From Cupriavidus sp. WKF15 (lineage in GTDB: Bacteria; Pseudomonadota; Gammaproteobacteria; Burkholderiales; Burkholderiaceae), in contig NZ_CP119574.1 in NCBI RefSeq assembly GCF_029278605.1, positions 682,001-746,000 on the forward strand: 64,000 bases of DNA, in the 5' to 3' direction. The position numbers were made by a program, and so were the translations under genes. Under the pieces are notes generated by a model, which saw only the letters and a program-made list of their open reading frames with translations, made no database searches and was not told the DNA's origin. Below, piece after piece: positions 1 to 9,213 of the stretch. Every line of letters starts with the position of its first letter. Position 1 is the stretch's first letter.

Positions 1-258
1 GTCCTGCGCGCCAAAGGGGATGTGTATGTCATCACGGGACCTGTGTTCGGAACTGCCGCTCCGAATACCATTGGACCAGACCAAGTGTGGGTGCCCCAAT
101 ACCTGTTCAAGCTTGTGTACGACTCGACGACCCATCGAGCTTGGGCTCACTGGATTGAGAATTCAGATTCAGCGCGCGCCGGCCGCCCCATCAGCTACCG
201 CGAACTTGTGAAGCGAACTGGCGTGGAGTTCCTTCCCGGCGTTCCCTTGACGGAATGA
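1..258 (+). CDS. DNA/RNA non-specific endonuclease, C-terminal part (cut by window edge)
   Basis: The open frame runs from base 1 without a start, so only the last 85 residues are present. The visible part reads DVYVITGPVF, then VWVPQYLFKLVYD, AWAHWIENSD and ISYRELVKRTGVEFLPGV. This is the usual C-terminal half of NUC1-type (beta-beta-alpha metal) endonucleases, which cut DNA and RNA and are often secreted or periplasmic. The catalytic DRGH motif and any signal peptide would lie upstream of the window and cannot be checked. A GTG inside the frame at 22 is not a plausible start because conserved residues precede it. No partner gene is evident; the next gene begins about 215 bp downstream. Confidence 0.8.
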   Translation, partial: VLRAKGDVYVITGPVFGTAAPNTIGPDQVWVPQYLFKLVYDSTTHRAWAHWIENSDSARAGRPISYRELVKRTGVEFLPGVPLTE

Positions 259-474
259 CGTCTCACCCTGGCATGCTGACGTTTCGTCGTCATCGTCAAA
301 GCCCTTCCAGTTGACACGGGCAGGCCCTCTGGCCTGCCTCGTGCCCTTTCTCAACCACTTGCGCCAGCACAGCGAAGTCTGAATTGCGCAAACTAGAGAC
401 TCCGGTTACCGTATGTGAAATTGCCGCGTCGCAACAAAGGCTGACATGCGGCACGAAGTGAAGGAAGGAGCACC

Positions 475-849
475 ATGACGACGGCATGCGCCACGAGCAA
501 AATTGAAGCGCTGCGCCTTCTTGACACCAGCGGCTTAACCTCGCTGGACTTGGCCTACGAGTCAGGGTGGCGGGACGCTATCGCGCTCAGTCGGATTGGC
601 GACAAGCGCGGGATACGCGTTGAGTATCGCGGGCACGAAGATATCGCCGTTAGCTCGCCGGCGGCGCTCGTTGCCGGGCTCAGTCGACCTAAGCTGACTT
701 TTCGGCAGCGCAATCTTTACTGCCACTTTGACTTGAGCAAGCTGCCTGCAAGCGACCTGGAGCCCCTGGAGGCAAAGGCAACGATGTTAGGGGACTACGT
801 CTTGGCTGGGCACCTAATGCGAGAGGTAGATGCAGAATGGACAGATTGA
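475..849 (+). CDS. hypothetical protein, 124 aa
   Basis: Small soluble protein with no signal peptide or membrane segment. An excellent ribosome binding site (GAAGGAG, seven bases before ATG) fixes the start. I do not recognise a family; the middle reads GIRVEYRGHEDI followed by a C-terminal helical part, and the charge is near neutral. It stands alone, with about 215 bp upstream and 150 bp downstream free of genes. Real gene by Shine-Dalgarno and codon use; function unknown. Confidence 0.65.
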   Translation: MTTACATSKIEALRLLDTSGLTSLDLAYESGWRDAIALSRIGDKRGIRVEYRGHEDIAVSSPAALVAGLSRPKLTFRQRNLYCHFDLSKLPASDLEPLEAKATMLGDYVLAGHLMREVDAEWTD

Positions 850-998
850 GCTAACCCACATCGTCGTCGGCACTGTGCAGATGTAGCATGACCGAGCAGA
901 CAGATTCCTCGTCGATACAGTGGTCGCGCTCGATTGTGAATCCTCAGTCCGGTTACGTTGCTACCATGCTGTAAATTGAACTGTGCATTGGGGGCGAG

Positions 999-1643
999 AT
1001 GCTAATCGAACACGCAATCAATCTACTGCACGAAGCTTCTTACGGCACTCTTGCCACCAATTCAGCTCTCCTGCCTGGGTACCCTTACGCAACTGTGGTG
1101 CCGTATGTTCCAGGCGAGGCGCACAACCCAGTTATCTGCATCAGTGCGCTGGCAGAGCACACCAAGAACCTGCTTGCAGACTCGCGGATTAGCCTATCAG
1201 TGCTGCAGCCTGGGGTTATCGACGTTCAAGCTGCCCGCAGGCTCACCATAGTTGGAGAAGCGGAGCGGTTTGCCCCGAGCTCTGCCGTCCTCAGCCGCTA
1301 CCTGCGCTATGAGCCTGGCGCCGAGCAGCTTCTAGCTCTGGATTTCGCGCCATTTCGATTGAAGCCAACAAAAATCAGGTTCATCGCCGGAGTAGGTCGA
1401 ATGGGCTGGGTGGAGAGCTCAGTCCTGGAAACCATGCCGCAAGTCCAGGAGCAAGAGGAATTAAATCTGGTACGCGAAATGTCGCGCATCGTCCCAACTG
1501 GCATCCGCGTACTCGGCGTCGATTGCTATGGCATTGACTACGAAATCAACGGAAGACGAGCACGACAGAGCTTTCCGAATGCGCCATTGGCTTGCGGAGC
1601 ACTTGAGAAAGCCTCCTTGAGCATCGCACGTAGTCTTGCTTGA
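999..1643 (+). CDS. pyridoxamine 5'-phosphate oxidase-like / HugZ-like split-barrel protein
   Basis: A 214-residue cytoplasmic protein. The N-terminal 130 residues have the FMN-binding split-barrel pattern: SYGTLATNSALLPGYPYATVVPY, a central segment about LAEHTKNLLADSRISL, then FRLKPTKIRFIAGVGRMGWV around residues 120-140. That last motif is typical of the HugZ/heme-utilisation branch. In HugZ proteins a C-terminal DUF2470 domain supplies a heme ligand; the C-terminal 70 residues here are in the right place but shorter than usual, so heme binding is only possible. Likely flavin- or heme-dependent oxidoreductase, substrate unknown. Transcribed alone, convergent with the Nudix gene. Confidence 0.7.
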   Translation: MLIEHAINLLHEASYGTLATNSALLPGYPYATVVPYVPGEAHNPVICISALAEHTKNLLADSRISLSVLQPGVIDVQAARRLTIVGEAERFAPSSAVLSRYLRYEPGAEQLLALDFAPFRLKPTKIRFIAGVGRMGWVESSVLETMPQVQEQEELNLVREMSRIVPTGIRVLGVDCYGIDYEINGRRARQSFPNAPLACGALEKASLSIARSLA

Positions 1644-1711
1644 CGCCCGTTCTCCAAGGCTCATAGGCGCGGCCAATTTCGCATATCAGACATGGTCTGG
1701 GCCCGGTCAAG

Positions 1712-2137
1712 TCAAACATTCGCGGTACCCACGACATCATGGGCCCAGCGCAGCATTGGCCAGAACCGTGGTGGCAACAGCTTTTGGGCTCCATCAAGCG
1801 ATACCCATCGAAACTCGTGATGCTCCGGCCGACCAAGCTCAGCACTGACTGGGAGACTCACTTCACCCTGCCTCGACAACGCGAGATATAGGCGTGCAAC
1901 CTTGCCTTTCGAGTACGGCTCGGCTTCTCGATAGTCCTCGCCCCATGGCAATTCCAGCTCAGACAGCCCCGTTTCCTCCTTGGTCTCGCGCAGTGCCGTT
2001 TGCAACAGTTCCTCGCCAGGCTCGGGCTGCCCTTTCGGGAAGTCCCAGTTTCGATACGCGCGCAGGATGAGACAGCACCACTGGCCGCCAAATTGGCGCA
2101 TCACAACCAGACCAGCCGAACGTTTGATTGCTGCCAT
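1712..2137 (-). CDS. Nudix hydrolase
   Basis: Cytoplasmic pyrophosphohydrolase of the Nudix superfamily, about 141 residues. A complete Nudix box is visible (GQPEPGEELLQTALRET followed by KEETGL), matching GX5EX7REUXEEXGU, with the metal-binding glutamates intact. The start chosen is the ATG giving MAAIKRSAG, because the family begins just before the first beta strand; longer in-frame starts exist up to 2215 but add an Arg/Lys-rich tail. Substrate (dinucleoside polyphosphate, oxidised nucleotide or similar) cannot be told from sequence. The upstream 250 bp before the IS3 element contain no gene. Confidence 0.8.
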   Translation of the reverse strand: MAAIKRSAGLVVMRQFGGQWCCLILRAYRNWDFPKGQPEPGEELLQTALRETKEETGLSELELPWGEDYREAEPYSKGKVARLYLALSRQGEVSLPVSAELGRPEHHEFRWVSLDGAQKLLPPRFWPMLRWAHDVVGTANV

Positions 2138-2390
2138 ATTCAGTCGCTTTGAATAACAATTTCTCTTTTGGGCCCTTCCTGGGGGTCGTCTCTCGTTCAT
2201 TGCATGTTCCGGCATACTGCTTCAGTGAGTAGGCACGTCGCCATGGCTTCGAGGCTCGCGATGTTAGGCACCGCCGGCCGCACGGCGCCCCCAAGCGGTC
2301 CACACCAATTTCGTGTCCAGCTTCTTCCGGTCTTGGCTCGCGATACTGCGAGCTCCGCGACGTTGACAGACTCTTATTCGACCACGAGTG

Positions 2391-2438
2391 GAGATGACCC
2401 GCTTTTTTGGACTGGAGATGACCCGCTTTTTTGGACAC
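2391..2438 (+). repeat. tandem 24-bp repeat at left end of IS3 element
   Basis: Two adjacent copies of a 24-base unit beginning GGAGATGACCCGCTTTTTTG lie 30-80 bp before the IS3 orfA. The copies differ only at the junction base. The unit is probably the terminal repeat of the element, duplicated; the matching right end could not be placed with certainty. Confidence 0.55.
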
Positions 2439-2732
2439 CCGCTATCTTGAACCGTAGGGGGTACCCATCATGGCCAAGACTCGAGCGCCGTATGCCGCTG
2501 CTTTCCGGCAGCAAATGATTGACCTCGTCCACGCCGGCCGAACGCCGGAAGACCTGGCCAAGGAATTTGAACCCACTGCCCAGACCATCTACAACTGGGT
2601 CGCACAGGCTGACCGTGACGCGGGCAAACGTCACGATGGCCTGAGCACAGCCGAGCGCCAGGAACTGACCCATCTTCGTAGAGAGCTTCGGCAGGTCAAG
2701 ATGGAGCGCGATATCTTGGCAAAGGCCGCGGC

Positions 2733-3563
<831 letters not shown>

Positions 3564-3667
3564 GCTGCGGCCTCTGGAAGGCGAAAAACAGAGGGAAGCT
3601 CAGCCGGAGATGTGGCGGATTTTTCACGAATAGCGGTCAACCCTCCTGTCCGTGCCTCACCTCGCCG

Positions 3668-3943
3668 TCATGCCGACACTCGGCCGAACAGGCCGCATTC
3701 GAGGTCGCTCTCGAATTCCTCGATCCAGGGCGAAGACTCGCCATCCTCATAGACACTCTGAGAGCCAGTTGCCATGCGCCGCACAGTGACTTGACGCGCC
3801 GCACCACCACTCGGGCTGGCGGAAATATCATTCACCTCGTCGATAATTTCGAAATCCTGGGGCGCAAGCCCGACTTGCCTGCACGCGACCGCGACTGCTT
3901 GTTGTTCTTCGGCGGGGAATTCGCGATATAGATGCCTAGCCAT
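3668..3943 (-). CDS. small conserved protein, member of a three-copy family in this window
   Basis: 91-residue soluble protein starting MARHLYREFPAEEQ; the start is set by GGAG eight bases upstream. It aligns with 40312-40572 and 48272-48523. Shared features are an N-terminal helix ending in C/N-x-N/V-G-LAPxDFE (here VGLAPQDFEI), a glycine turn followed by a strand (QVTVRRM), an S/G-x-x-Y stretch, then W-x-x-x-F-E-x-DLE-x-G-LFG at the C-terminus (WIEEFESDLECGLFG). Function is unknown. The other copies sit beside Hsp20 and CsbD/DUF3309 genes, so a stress role is a guess. Confidence 0.7.
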   Translation of the reverse strand: MARHLYREFPAEEQQAVAVACRQVGLAPQDFEIIDEVNDISASPSGGAARQVTVRRMATGSQSVYEDGESSPWIEEFESDLECGLFGRVSA

Positions 3944-4003
3944 GCTACGTTCTCCATCAAATTTGACGACCGCCACATACCCACGTCGGGGCGGGTACAG
4001 CAA

Positions 4004-4410
4004 TACGATATGAGGCAGTCGGCGTTAGGCCACGCAACCCACGTTCTCGTCCATGGCCCCACTCAGCATGCCATCCATTTTTAATGGCGTTCAGGCGCGT
4101 GGGAACCACGCCCGCCGTTCGTTTTCCCCTGTATGAGATCTCCACCGAGGCGCCGCGTCCCGACGAGATGTGGTTCCGTTCGCCGCGAAGCCGGGTCTGG
4201 GGCGGGTACTGGAAGCCGCGCGCGAAACCAGCGCGGCCTATGCGGACTACATCGCATTTGCCTTGGGAAGTTCGCCCGCTGGTTGAAGAATGGCGCAGGC
4301 GCATTTCCCAGATCAGGCCGAACGCGTGATGAACCGTGTGCGCGAGATCGGCGGCGGCAAGGCCTAAGATGCGGGCTTCGGACTACGTGGGTCTGGGCGG
4401 ACCTGATGCG
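4004..4410. other. gene-poor stretch with possible decayed coding remnant
   Basis: No intact gene. Pieces in two plus-strand frames around 4180-4365 read like a broken helical protein (GLGRVLEAARETSAAYADYIAF, then AQAHFPDQAERVMNRVREIG ending in TAA). The composition resembles a phasin-like tail, but the fragments are too short for an assignment. Confidence 0.35.
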
Positions 4411-4641
4411 CTACAACCGCTCTGAACTGGATACATCACAATTCCGGACGCCGCCGCGATGGCCGCGCGCCACGGTCGAAACACAAGGCTCCTTGTTTTG
4501 AGCAGGCGCTCCTGCCAACTGGTTGCCAATCATCGTGCTTGCCAGTTCCAGAGCAGCCTTCGCGTTCGCAGGGGGAAGGCCCGAGGACAGCGCCAGCCTG
4601 ACTGCGATGGCGGCCAGGCGTCCTTCTTCATAGGTAGGCAT
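4411..4641 (-). CDS. hypothetical small protein, 76 aa
   Basis: Starts MPTYEEGRLAAIAVRLAL with AAAGGAG about ten bases upstream. Residues 1-45 are alanine-rich and helical; the last 25 (STVARGHRGG...) look unstructured and may be read-through into non-coding DNA. No family recognised. Could be a real small protein or the start of a truncated one. Confidence 0.4.
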   Translation of the reverse strand: MPTYEEGRLAAIAVRLALSSGLPPANAKAALELASTMIGNQLAGAPAQNKEPCVSTVARGHRGGVRNCDVSSSERL

Positions 4642-4920
4642 ATCGATCTGTGCTCCTTTGCGTCGCCGGGGTCATGATCAGGCTGCGCATGCGGCCGCCG
4701 CGGGTTGGTGGCCCACTCACAGTATGGGCGATTTGCGCGCAGGCAGAGCCGGCGCTTGCAGCGGATTTGTGCAATCGCAAGCCGTGTCCGTTGACCGGTT
4801 GCTGTACTGTCCAGACACCTCACCGAGTCGAAAGCGACGCGTTGGCAGTGGTGGAGCGGTCTTGGCGACATCACTGATCACGTCGGACTAGTAGTGACCG
4901 ATTATGTGACGCCTCCTCAA
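4642..4920. other. intergenic, no gene seen
   Basis: No convincing coding frame on either strand. The uspA promoter follows immediately. Confidence 0.5.
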
Positions 4921-4948
4921 TTGACGTGAGGCTTTCGGCACCTATACT
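4921..4948 (+). promoter_or_regulatory. sigma70-type promoter for the uspA-like gene
   Basis: TTGACG at 4921-4926, a 16-bp spacer, and TATACT at 4943-4948. This is a near-consensus housekeeping promoter about 112 bp upstream of the UspA start, leaving a long leader. The same CACCTATACT string recurs at 30341, before another small gene. Confidence 0.65.
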
Positions 4949-5059
4949 CGATTCAGGCGATGGGGTAGCCATCGGTGATGCTTTGGGCATTCCAAGGGTC
5001 TTGTGCTACACACTTGCGGTCGCCATGCGTGAGCGTACTGATCGAGCAAGGAGGGCAAC

Positions 5060-5497
5060 ATGTTCAAGCATCTTCTGCTGGCGGTCGATGGTTCTGCGTT
5101 GGCCGAAGCGGCCTTCCACAAGGCGCTCGTATTGGCGCGCGAAATGAACGCCCGCGCCACCGCGGTGCGAGTCTGCCCGAATTACCACGTGCTGACCTAT
5201 CAGGTTGAAATGCTGACCGACACCCGCGAGGAGTATGTCAAGGCGGCGTGGGAGGAAGCGACGCGATACCTGAATGGCATCGCACGGGAGGCTGGCGCCG
5301 CCGGCGTACCTTGCGAAACGACCTATGCGGTCAACGACCACCCATATGAGGCCATCATCAAGACCGCCGAAGACAAAGGCTGCGACCTGATCGTGATGGC
5401 ATCGCATGGCCGGCGCGGGGTACAAGGCGTGCTGATCGGCAGCGAGACACTGAAGGTGTTGACCCATAGCAAGATCCCCGTACTAGTTTACCGCTAG
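5060..5497 (+). CDS. universal stress protein UspA family
   Basis: 145-residue single-domain USP. The N-terminal strand FKHLLLAVDGSALAEAAFHKAL carries the conserved D-G-S, and the C-terminal part has the nucleotide-binding signature (DLIVMASHGRRGVQGVLIGS, then ETLKVLTHSKIPVLVYR). The usual glycine-rich loop is present, so ATP binding is likely. USPs act as homodimers in the cytoplasm during starvation or respiratory and oxidative stress. A strong AGGAGG-type site precedes the ATG and a clear promoter lies upstream. The ACT-domain gene follows 150 bp later on the same strand and may be co-transcribed. Confidence 0.88.
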   Translation: MFKHLLLAVDGSALAEAAFHKALVLAREMNARATAVRVCPNYHVLTYQVEMLTDTREEYVKAAWEEATRYLNGIAREAGAAGVPCETTYAVNDHPYEAIIKTAEDKGCDLIVMASHGRRGVQGVLIGSETLKVLTHSKIPVLVYR

Positions 5498-5648
5498 AGC
5501 CATGGCATTCAGGCACGTTCGTCGTTCGCTGCAAGAAGACGGCTTCGCGCTGAGCACCCATCCGATAGACGGTGCGCCACGGCTGGATGACGAGTCGATA
5601 CGAGGAGCAGCCTCTTGCACCGAGCTTGGGAAGCAAGGAGAAGCGACG

Positions 5649-6074
5649 ATGGAACTGCTCGTGGAACAAGTGGAAGTCTGGGTGGCGAGTATCCCGGACA
5701 AGCCGGGCGGCCTGGCCGGGGCCCTGGCGACCTTGCGCGATGTAGGGGCCGACCTGCAACTGATCATTGCACGGCGTAGTCCAGACCAGCCCGGCGATGG
5801 CGTCGTGTTTGTGACACCGCTGCAGGGGGATCGGGAAATGGTGGCGGCTGCCGTGGCGGGGTTCAATGTCGCGCAGAAGCAGCACTGCGTTCGCGTCCTG
5901 GGCAGCAATCAGCCGGGGCTCGCCGCTGCGTTGACCGAGGATCTTGCGGAGGCGGGGATCAATCTCCGTGGATTTTCAGCGGCGGTGATCGGTACGCAAT
6001 TTGTCGCCTACGTGGCCGTTGATTCGCAGGCGGAGGCGGACCGGGCAGCGGACGTCCTCAAAACGGTTGTTTGA
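5649..6074 (+). CDS. tandem ACT-domain protein
   Basis: The start MELLVEQVEVWVASIP is chosen because AAGGAGAAG stands seven bases upstream; the frame is open further up to 5502 but the extra residues look non-coding. Two ACT repeats are visible: residues 5-65 (VASIPDKPGGLAGALATLRDVGADL) and 80-140 (VLGSNQPGLAAALTEDLAEAGINLRGF). ACT domains bind amino acids or other small ligands and regulate enzymes; with no catalytic domain this 141-residue protein is a stand-alone sensor. Located just after uspA. The ligand is unknown. Confidence 0.75.
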   Translation: MELLVEQVEVWVASIPDKPGGLAGALATLRDVGADLQLIIARRSPDQPGDGVVFVTPLQGDREMVAAAVAGFNVAQKQHCVRVLGSNQPGLAAALTEDLAEAGINLRGFSAAVIGTQFVAYVAVDSQAEADRAADVLKTVV

Positions 6075-6349
6075 AGCAGCGGCCTCACGCACGACACGCG
6101 CGTGAGGCTGAACTGTTCCCCAAGCTTATCCAACGTGTAATCGGTCCGCAGCCCGGAGGTGAAGATTCGGTCGGCATCGGCGACCGCTGCGCACGCATGT
6201 CAGTCTTGTGATGGCAAATTGCCTACATCCTGGCGTGTCCTTCGCGCGTGGAATAACTTGGTAATCCGCTTACTCAGCCATGAAGCTCTTCCTTCTTATG
6301 GCTTCAGCGCCTGCGTCTCGTTGTTATCCTCCGCTTGTGGCCTCTTGCT
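6075..6349. other. intergenic, no gene seen
   Basis: Short overlapping frames in this stretch lack ribosome sites and family features. No repeat or terminator was recognised. Confidence 0.5.
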
Positions 6350-6697
6350 TCAGACCAGCACGTGACGCGCCTCTACAAAGAAGCGCTGAATCTGTTGCTC
6401 AATGTCCGGATCGATCATTTTGTCAGGGCGGTTTCCGTTCGGGCAGGCAAGCCTTGGGGTCGTTCCAAACAAGCGACAAATCAACGGGCGCTCCGCATAC
6501 ACGCTGCATCCCTTGGTATCTAGATGAGGGCAACTCAGGTTTGCCAGCGCAGTCTCGTGCTCGGTATCGCTCTTAACGGGAAGCCTCGACATCTCTTCCG
6601 TAGAGGTTGTCACGGGTCCACAACAGTCATGACATCCTGGGGTGCATTCGAATGCGGGAATTTGTGAGCGAAGAAATCTGATCTTTCGACTATTCAT
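6350..6697 (-). CDS. YkgJ-type cysteine-cluster protein
   Basis: About 115 residues from MNSRKIRFLRSQ. The cysteine pattern FECTPGCHDCCGPV near the start, CPHLDTKGCSVYAERPLICRLF in the middle and a later ACPNG match the YkgJ/UPF0153 family, whose eight conserved cysteines probably bind zinc or an Fe-S cluster. The exact role is unknown in the family. The start is uncertain because the Shine-Dalgarno is weak; an ATG at 6769 would add 24 residues. Monocistronic, 90 bp from the small gene coupled to the sigma factor. Confidence 0.7.
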   Translation of the reverse strand: MNSRKIRFLRSQIPAFECTPGCHDCCGPVTTSTEEMSRLPVKSDTEHETALANLSCPHLDTKGCSVYAERPLICRLFGTTPRLACPNGNRPDKMIDPDIEQQIQRFFVEARHVLV

Positions 6698-6787
6698 TGG
6701 TGCAGGTATTAGACAGTCGGTAAGGGACGAGCTGACGTAGTGGAGGTTGCGCGCTGCGTATAACCGCACGGTGTGCCGCGGGCTTGC

Positions 6788-6955
6788 TCAGCTATCGTTC
6801 TCCGGTGGTAGTCCGAGGAACGCCGACGCTTCTTGCATGGCGCTCTCGGCCAGTTCGCGGGCCCCTTCGCCTCCACCGGGTGTCATTACGCCGACCAGCG
6901 CTGCGTAGAGCAAGTGGATCATGTCAACGGCACAGTGGTACTGTTCTTCGCTCAT
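6788..6955 (-). CDS. 55-aa protein translationally coupled to the RpoD-like sigma factor
   Basis: A short gene with ATG overlapping the sigma-factor stop as ATGA (6952-6955), a classical coupling signal. The product starts [22 protein letters not shown], continues [20 protein letters not shown] and ends [10 protein letters not shown]. It is mostly helical and acidic, with no membrane segment and no recognised family. The tight coupling suggests a stoichiometric partner or regulator of the sigma factor (for example an anti-sigma or stabilising factor); this is inference. Confidence 0.6.
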   Translation of the reverse strand: MSEEQYHCAVDMIHLLYAALVGVMTPGGGEGARELAESAMQEASAFLGLPPENDS

Positions 6956-8790
6956 GCTTTTCCCTCTACGAAACCATCGAGCCGTGCTGTCAGCTCAGGT
7001 TTGCGCAACTTTCGCAATGCCTGCGATTCCAGTTGGCGGATGCGCTCGCGCGTCAGGCCGAACTGCGCGCCAATTTCATCCAGCGTAAAGTCCGTCTGCA
7101 GCCCAATGCCAAAGCGCATGCGCAGGATCTTTGCCTCGCGCGGTTTTAGTCTTGCCAGGAGGGCTTCCAGTTCCTGCTGGAGCGCCTTTTGGATCGTCGC
7201 GTCCACTGGGGAGATCGTCTCCTCGTCAGCCAAGGTGTCTCCCAGTAGGGCGTCCTCGCTTTCACCCAATGGTGTTTCCAGCGAGATCGGCTGCTTGACG
7301 ACATTCAGGATAGATTTGATCTGCTTCTCGCTCATCGCCAAACGGGCGGCCAGCATGGCCGGCGTTGGCATGGCGCCGGTTTCCCTGAAGATCTCGCGCG
7401 AATGCCGGTTGATCTTGCCAATGGTCTCGACTAGATGCATGGGGATCCGGATGGAGGGTGCCTTATCGGCGATGGCACGGATGACCGCCTGCCGGATCCA
7501 CCAGGTGGCATAGGTTGAGAACTTGTAGCCGCGCCGGTAATCGAATTTGTCCACCGCGCGCATGAGTCCAAGATTTTCCTCCTGGATGAGATCGGGCAAC
7601 GGCAAGCCGCGATTCTGATATTTCTTGGCAATCGAGACCACCAACCGGAGGTTGGCCCCGATCATCTCTGTCCTGGCTTGTTGGGCTTTCTTCTTCGCTT
7701 TCGCGACCCGTTTGGCGGTTTCCCGCAAATGTCCCGGCGGCATCGCGGCGCGAGCTTCCATGGCACGCAACTGTTGCTGAAGCGCTCGCACTTCAGGCGC
7801 CCATCTGACCAGGTGAGCGCGGATGGCAGGGTTCTCGGCCGCGAGCGCCTTCATCCAGTCATGATTCGCGGCTTGATCCCTGAATTGCTCTAGAAACACT
7901 TCGCGCGCCATGCCACATTGGTCGATCAGGATCTTGGCGACGCGGCGCTCCGTTTGACGAACCTCCTCGATCAACGCCTCAAGGATCTGAGTGAGGTCCG
8001 CAATGGCAGGCGGGCTAAAGCGAAATGCCGCGAGCTCGGATTGGATGGCGGCCAGCACCCTGACATATAGGAGGGGATCGGGCTTCGGGCAGCGAGCGAC
8101 ACTGGCGAGCTCACCGGCCCGGCACCGGATCGCCGCAAACCTTTCAAGGGCAATGCCCCGCCAGCGCAGTGATTCGCTATCAGAAGACTTCGTCGGCACC
8201 GGATCGCCATCGTCGAGCCCTGTGTTGTTCTGCACCTGCGCTCCTGATTGCAGGCTACCGCCTGCCTCGGCTTGCGGCTCAACCATGTGGTCGACCAGAT
8301 CATCAAATGCCATCTCATCGCAGGCAACCCGGTCGGCCATCGCCAGGAGTTCAGAAAGCACAACGGGGCAAGCCGCCATCGCCGCCATCATTTCCGCCAA
8401 GGCATCTTCAATTCGCCTGGCGATCGCCACTTCCTCTTCGCGCGCGAGAAGGGGGATCGCACCGATTTCTCGCAGGTACATCTGCGTGGGATCCGTCGTG
8501 CGCGTCATTCGACCGTCGCTTTGGATGATGGCTGCCGCGGCCTCCTCTGCGGCATCCTCGTCGTCCGTCGAGGGGGCCGCGTCCTGCGTCAGCCAAGCTG
8601 CGCCTTCCGCTGGCGCACGGTCGACGACCTCGATGTCGAGATCTGCCAAGATCTCCAGGGTCCGCTCAAGAATGCCCGCCGCGTCTTCGCAATCGGAAAG
8701 CTGATCGCTCAGCTCGCCACGCGTTAGAAAACCGCGCTCTTTGCCAAGGGCGATCAGTGCAAGCAGGTTGGTGCGTAGGTTCTCGCTCAT
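6952..8790 (-). CDS. RpoD-like sigma-70 factor (group 1/2 paralogue)
   Basis: About 612 residues with all primary-sigma regions. Region 1.1-like part: [21 protein letters not shown]. Region 1.2: [21 protein letters not shown]. Then a long acidic non-conserved region, region 2 ([43 protein letters not shown]), region 3 ([16 protein letters not shown]) and region 4.2 ([21 protein letters not shown]). Region 2.1 has EENLGL where housekeeping RpoD has EGNIGL. Because it lies among accessory stress genes it is more likely an additional RpoD paralogue than the sole housekeeping sigma. A start at 8856 would add 22 residues; MSENLRTNL is preferred because it abuts region 1.1. Confidence 0.85.
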   Translation of the reverse strand: MSENLRTNLLALIALGKERGFLTRGELSDQLSDCEDAAGILERTLEILADLDIEVVDRAPAEGAAWLTQDAAPSTDDEDAAEEAAAAIIQSDGRMTRTTDPTQMYLREIGAIPLLAREEEVAIARRIEDALAEMMAAMAACPVVLSELLAMADRVACDEMAFDDLVDHMVEPQAEAGGSLQSGAQVQNNTGLDDGDPVPTKSSDSESLRWRGIALERFAAIRCRAGELASVARCPKPDPLLYVRVLAAIQSELAAFRFSPPAIADLTQILEALIEEVRQTERRVAKILIDQCGMAREVFLEQFRDQAANHDWMKALAAENPAIRAHLVRWAPEVRALQQQLRAMEARAAMPPGHLRETAKRVAKAKKKAQQARTEMIGANLRLVVSIAKKYQNRGLPLPDLIQEENLGLMRAVDKFDYRRGYKFSTYATWWIRQAVIRAIADKAPSIRIPMHLVETIGKINRHSREIFRETGAMPTPAMLAARLAMSEKQIKSILNVVKQPISLETPLGESEDALLGDTLADEETISPVDATIQKALQQELEALLARLKPREAKILRMRFGIGLQTDFTLDEIGAQFGLTRERIRQLESQALRKLRKPELTARLDGFVEGKA

Positions 8791-8940
8791 TTCATGCGCG
8801 CTCACCGCGCGATCCTGGACCTTGCACCCGCCTGAAGCGGGCGCAAAGCGCGTCATTATTGCCGCCGGCGGCGGCTAGGCCGTAACTTGGGTGTGGGAAT
8901 GGAGACGGCTGCGCCTGATCGCGCCATCGTTCCTGGAGCC

Positions 8941-9213
8941 TCACCGCCCGGGCAGATGTCGCACGAGCCAGACCGATGCCGACACCGCAGCAATGGCCCA
9001 GAGCGCCACGATCACCATCGCCGCAACGTAGCTGACGGGGCGATTCGCGGCGGCTGCAACGGCCGCACGATGCTCGCGCATCACCTCAAGCGGAATCCAT
9101 CGTATCGCCAGCAACAAGCCGAGAGGCACCACCACCACGTCGTCCAGATAGCCAAGCACTGGGATGAAATCGGGAATCAAGTCAATGGGCGACAAGGCGT
9201 AAGCGGCGACCAG
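8941..9213 (-). pseudogene. DUF1232 (YkvA-like) domain separated from its upstream half by a TAG stop
   Basis: The frame begins directly after the stop of the DUF1275 gene and reads [20 protein letters not shown], then [16 protein letters not shown], the hallmark of DUF1232/YkvA membrane-associated proteins. The first half of that same domain (VKEDVHAVWLAAQDPRTPWYARALA) is encoded, in the same frame, by the last 25 codons of the upstream gene, so one TAG at 9214-9216 splits the domain. The nearest internal start is an ATG at 9195. Either a nonsense mutation (TTG to TAG) or a read-through site. Confidence 0.75.

Noticed and set aside
3600..3640. Possible right inverted repeat of the IS3 element (GGAGATGTGGCGGATTTTTC)
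   Set aside because: It resembles the left repeat in direct, not inverted, orientation, so the true right end could not be assigned.
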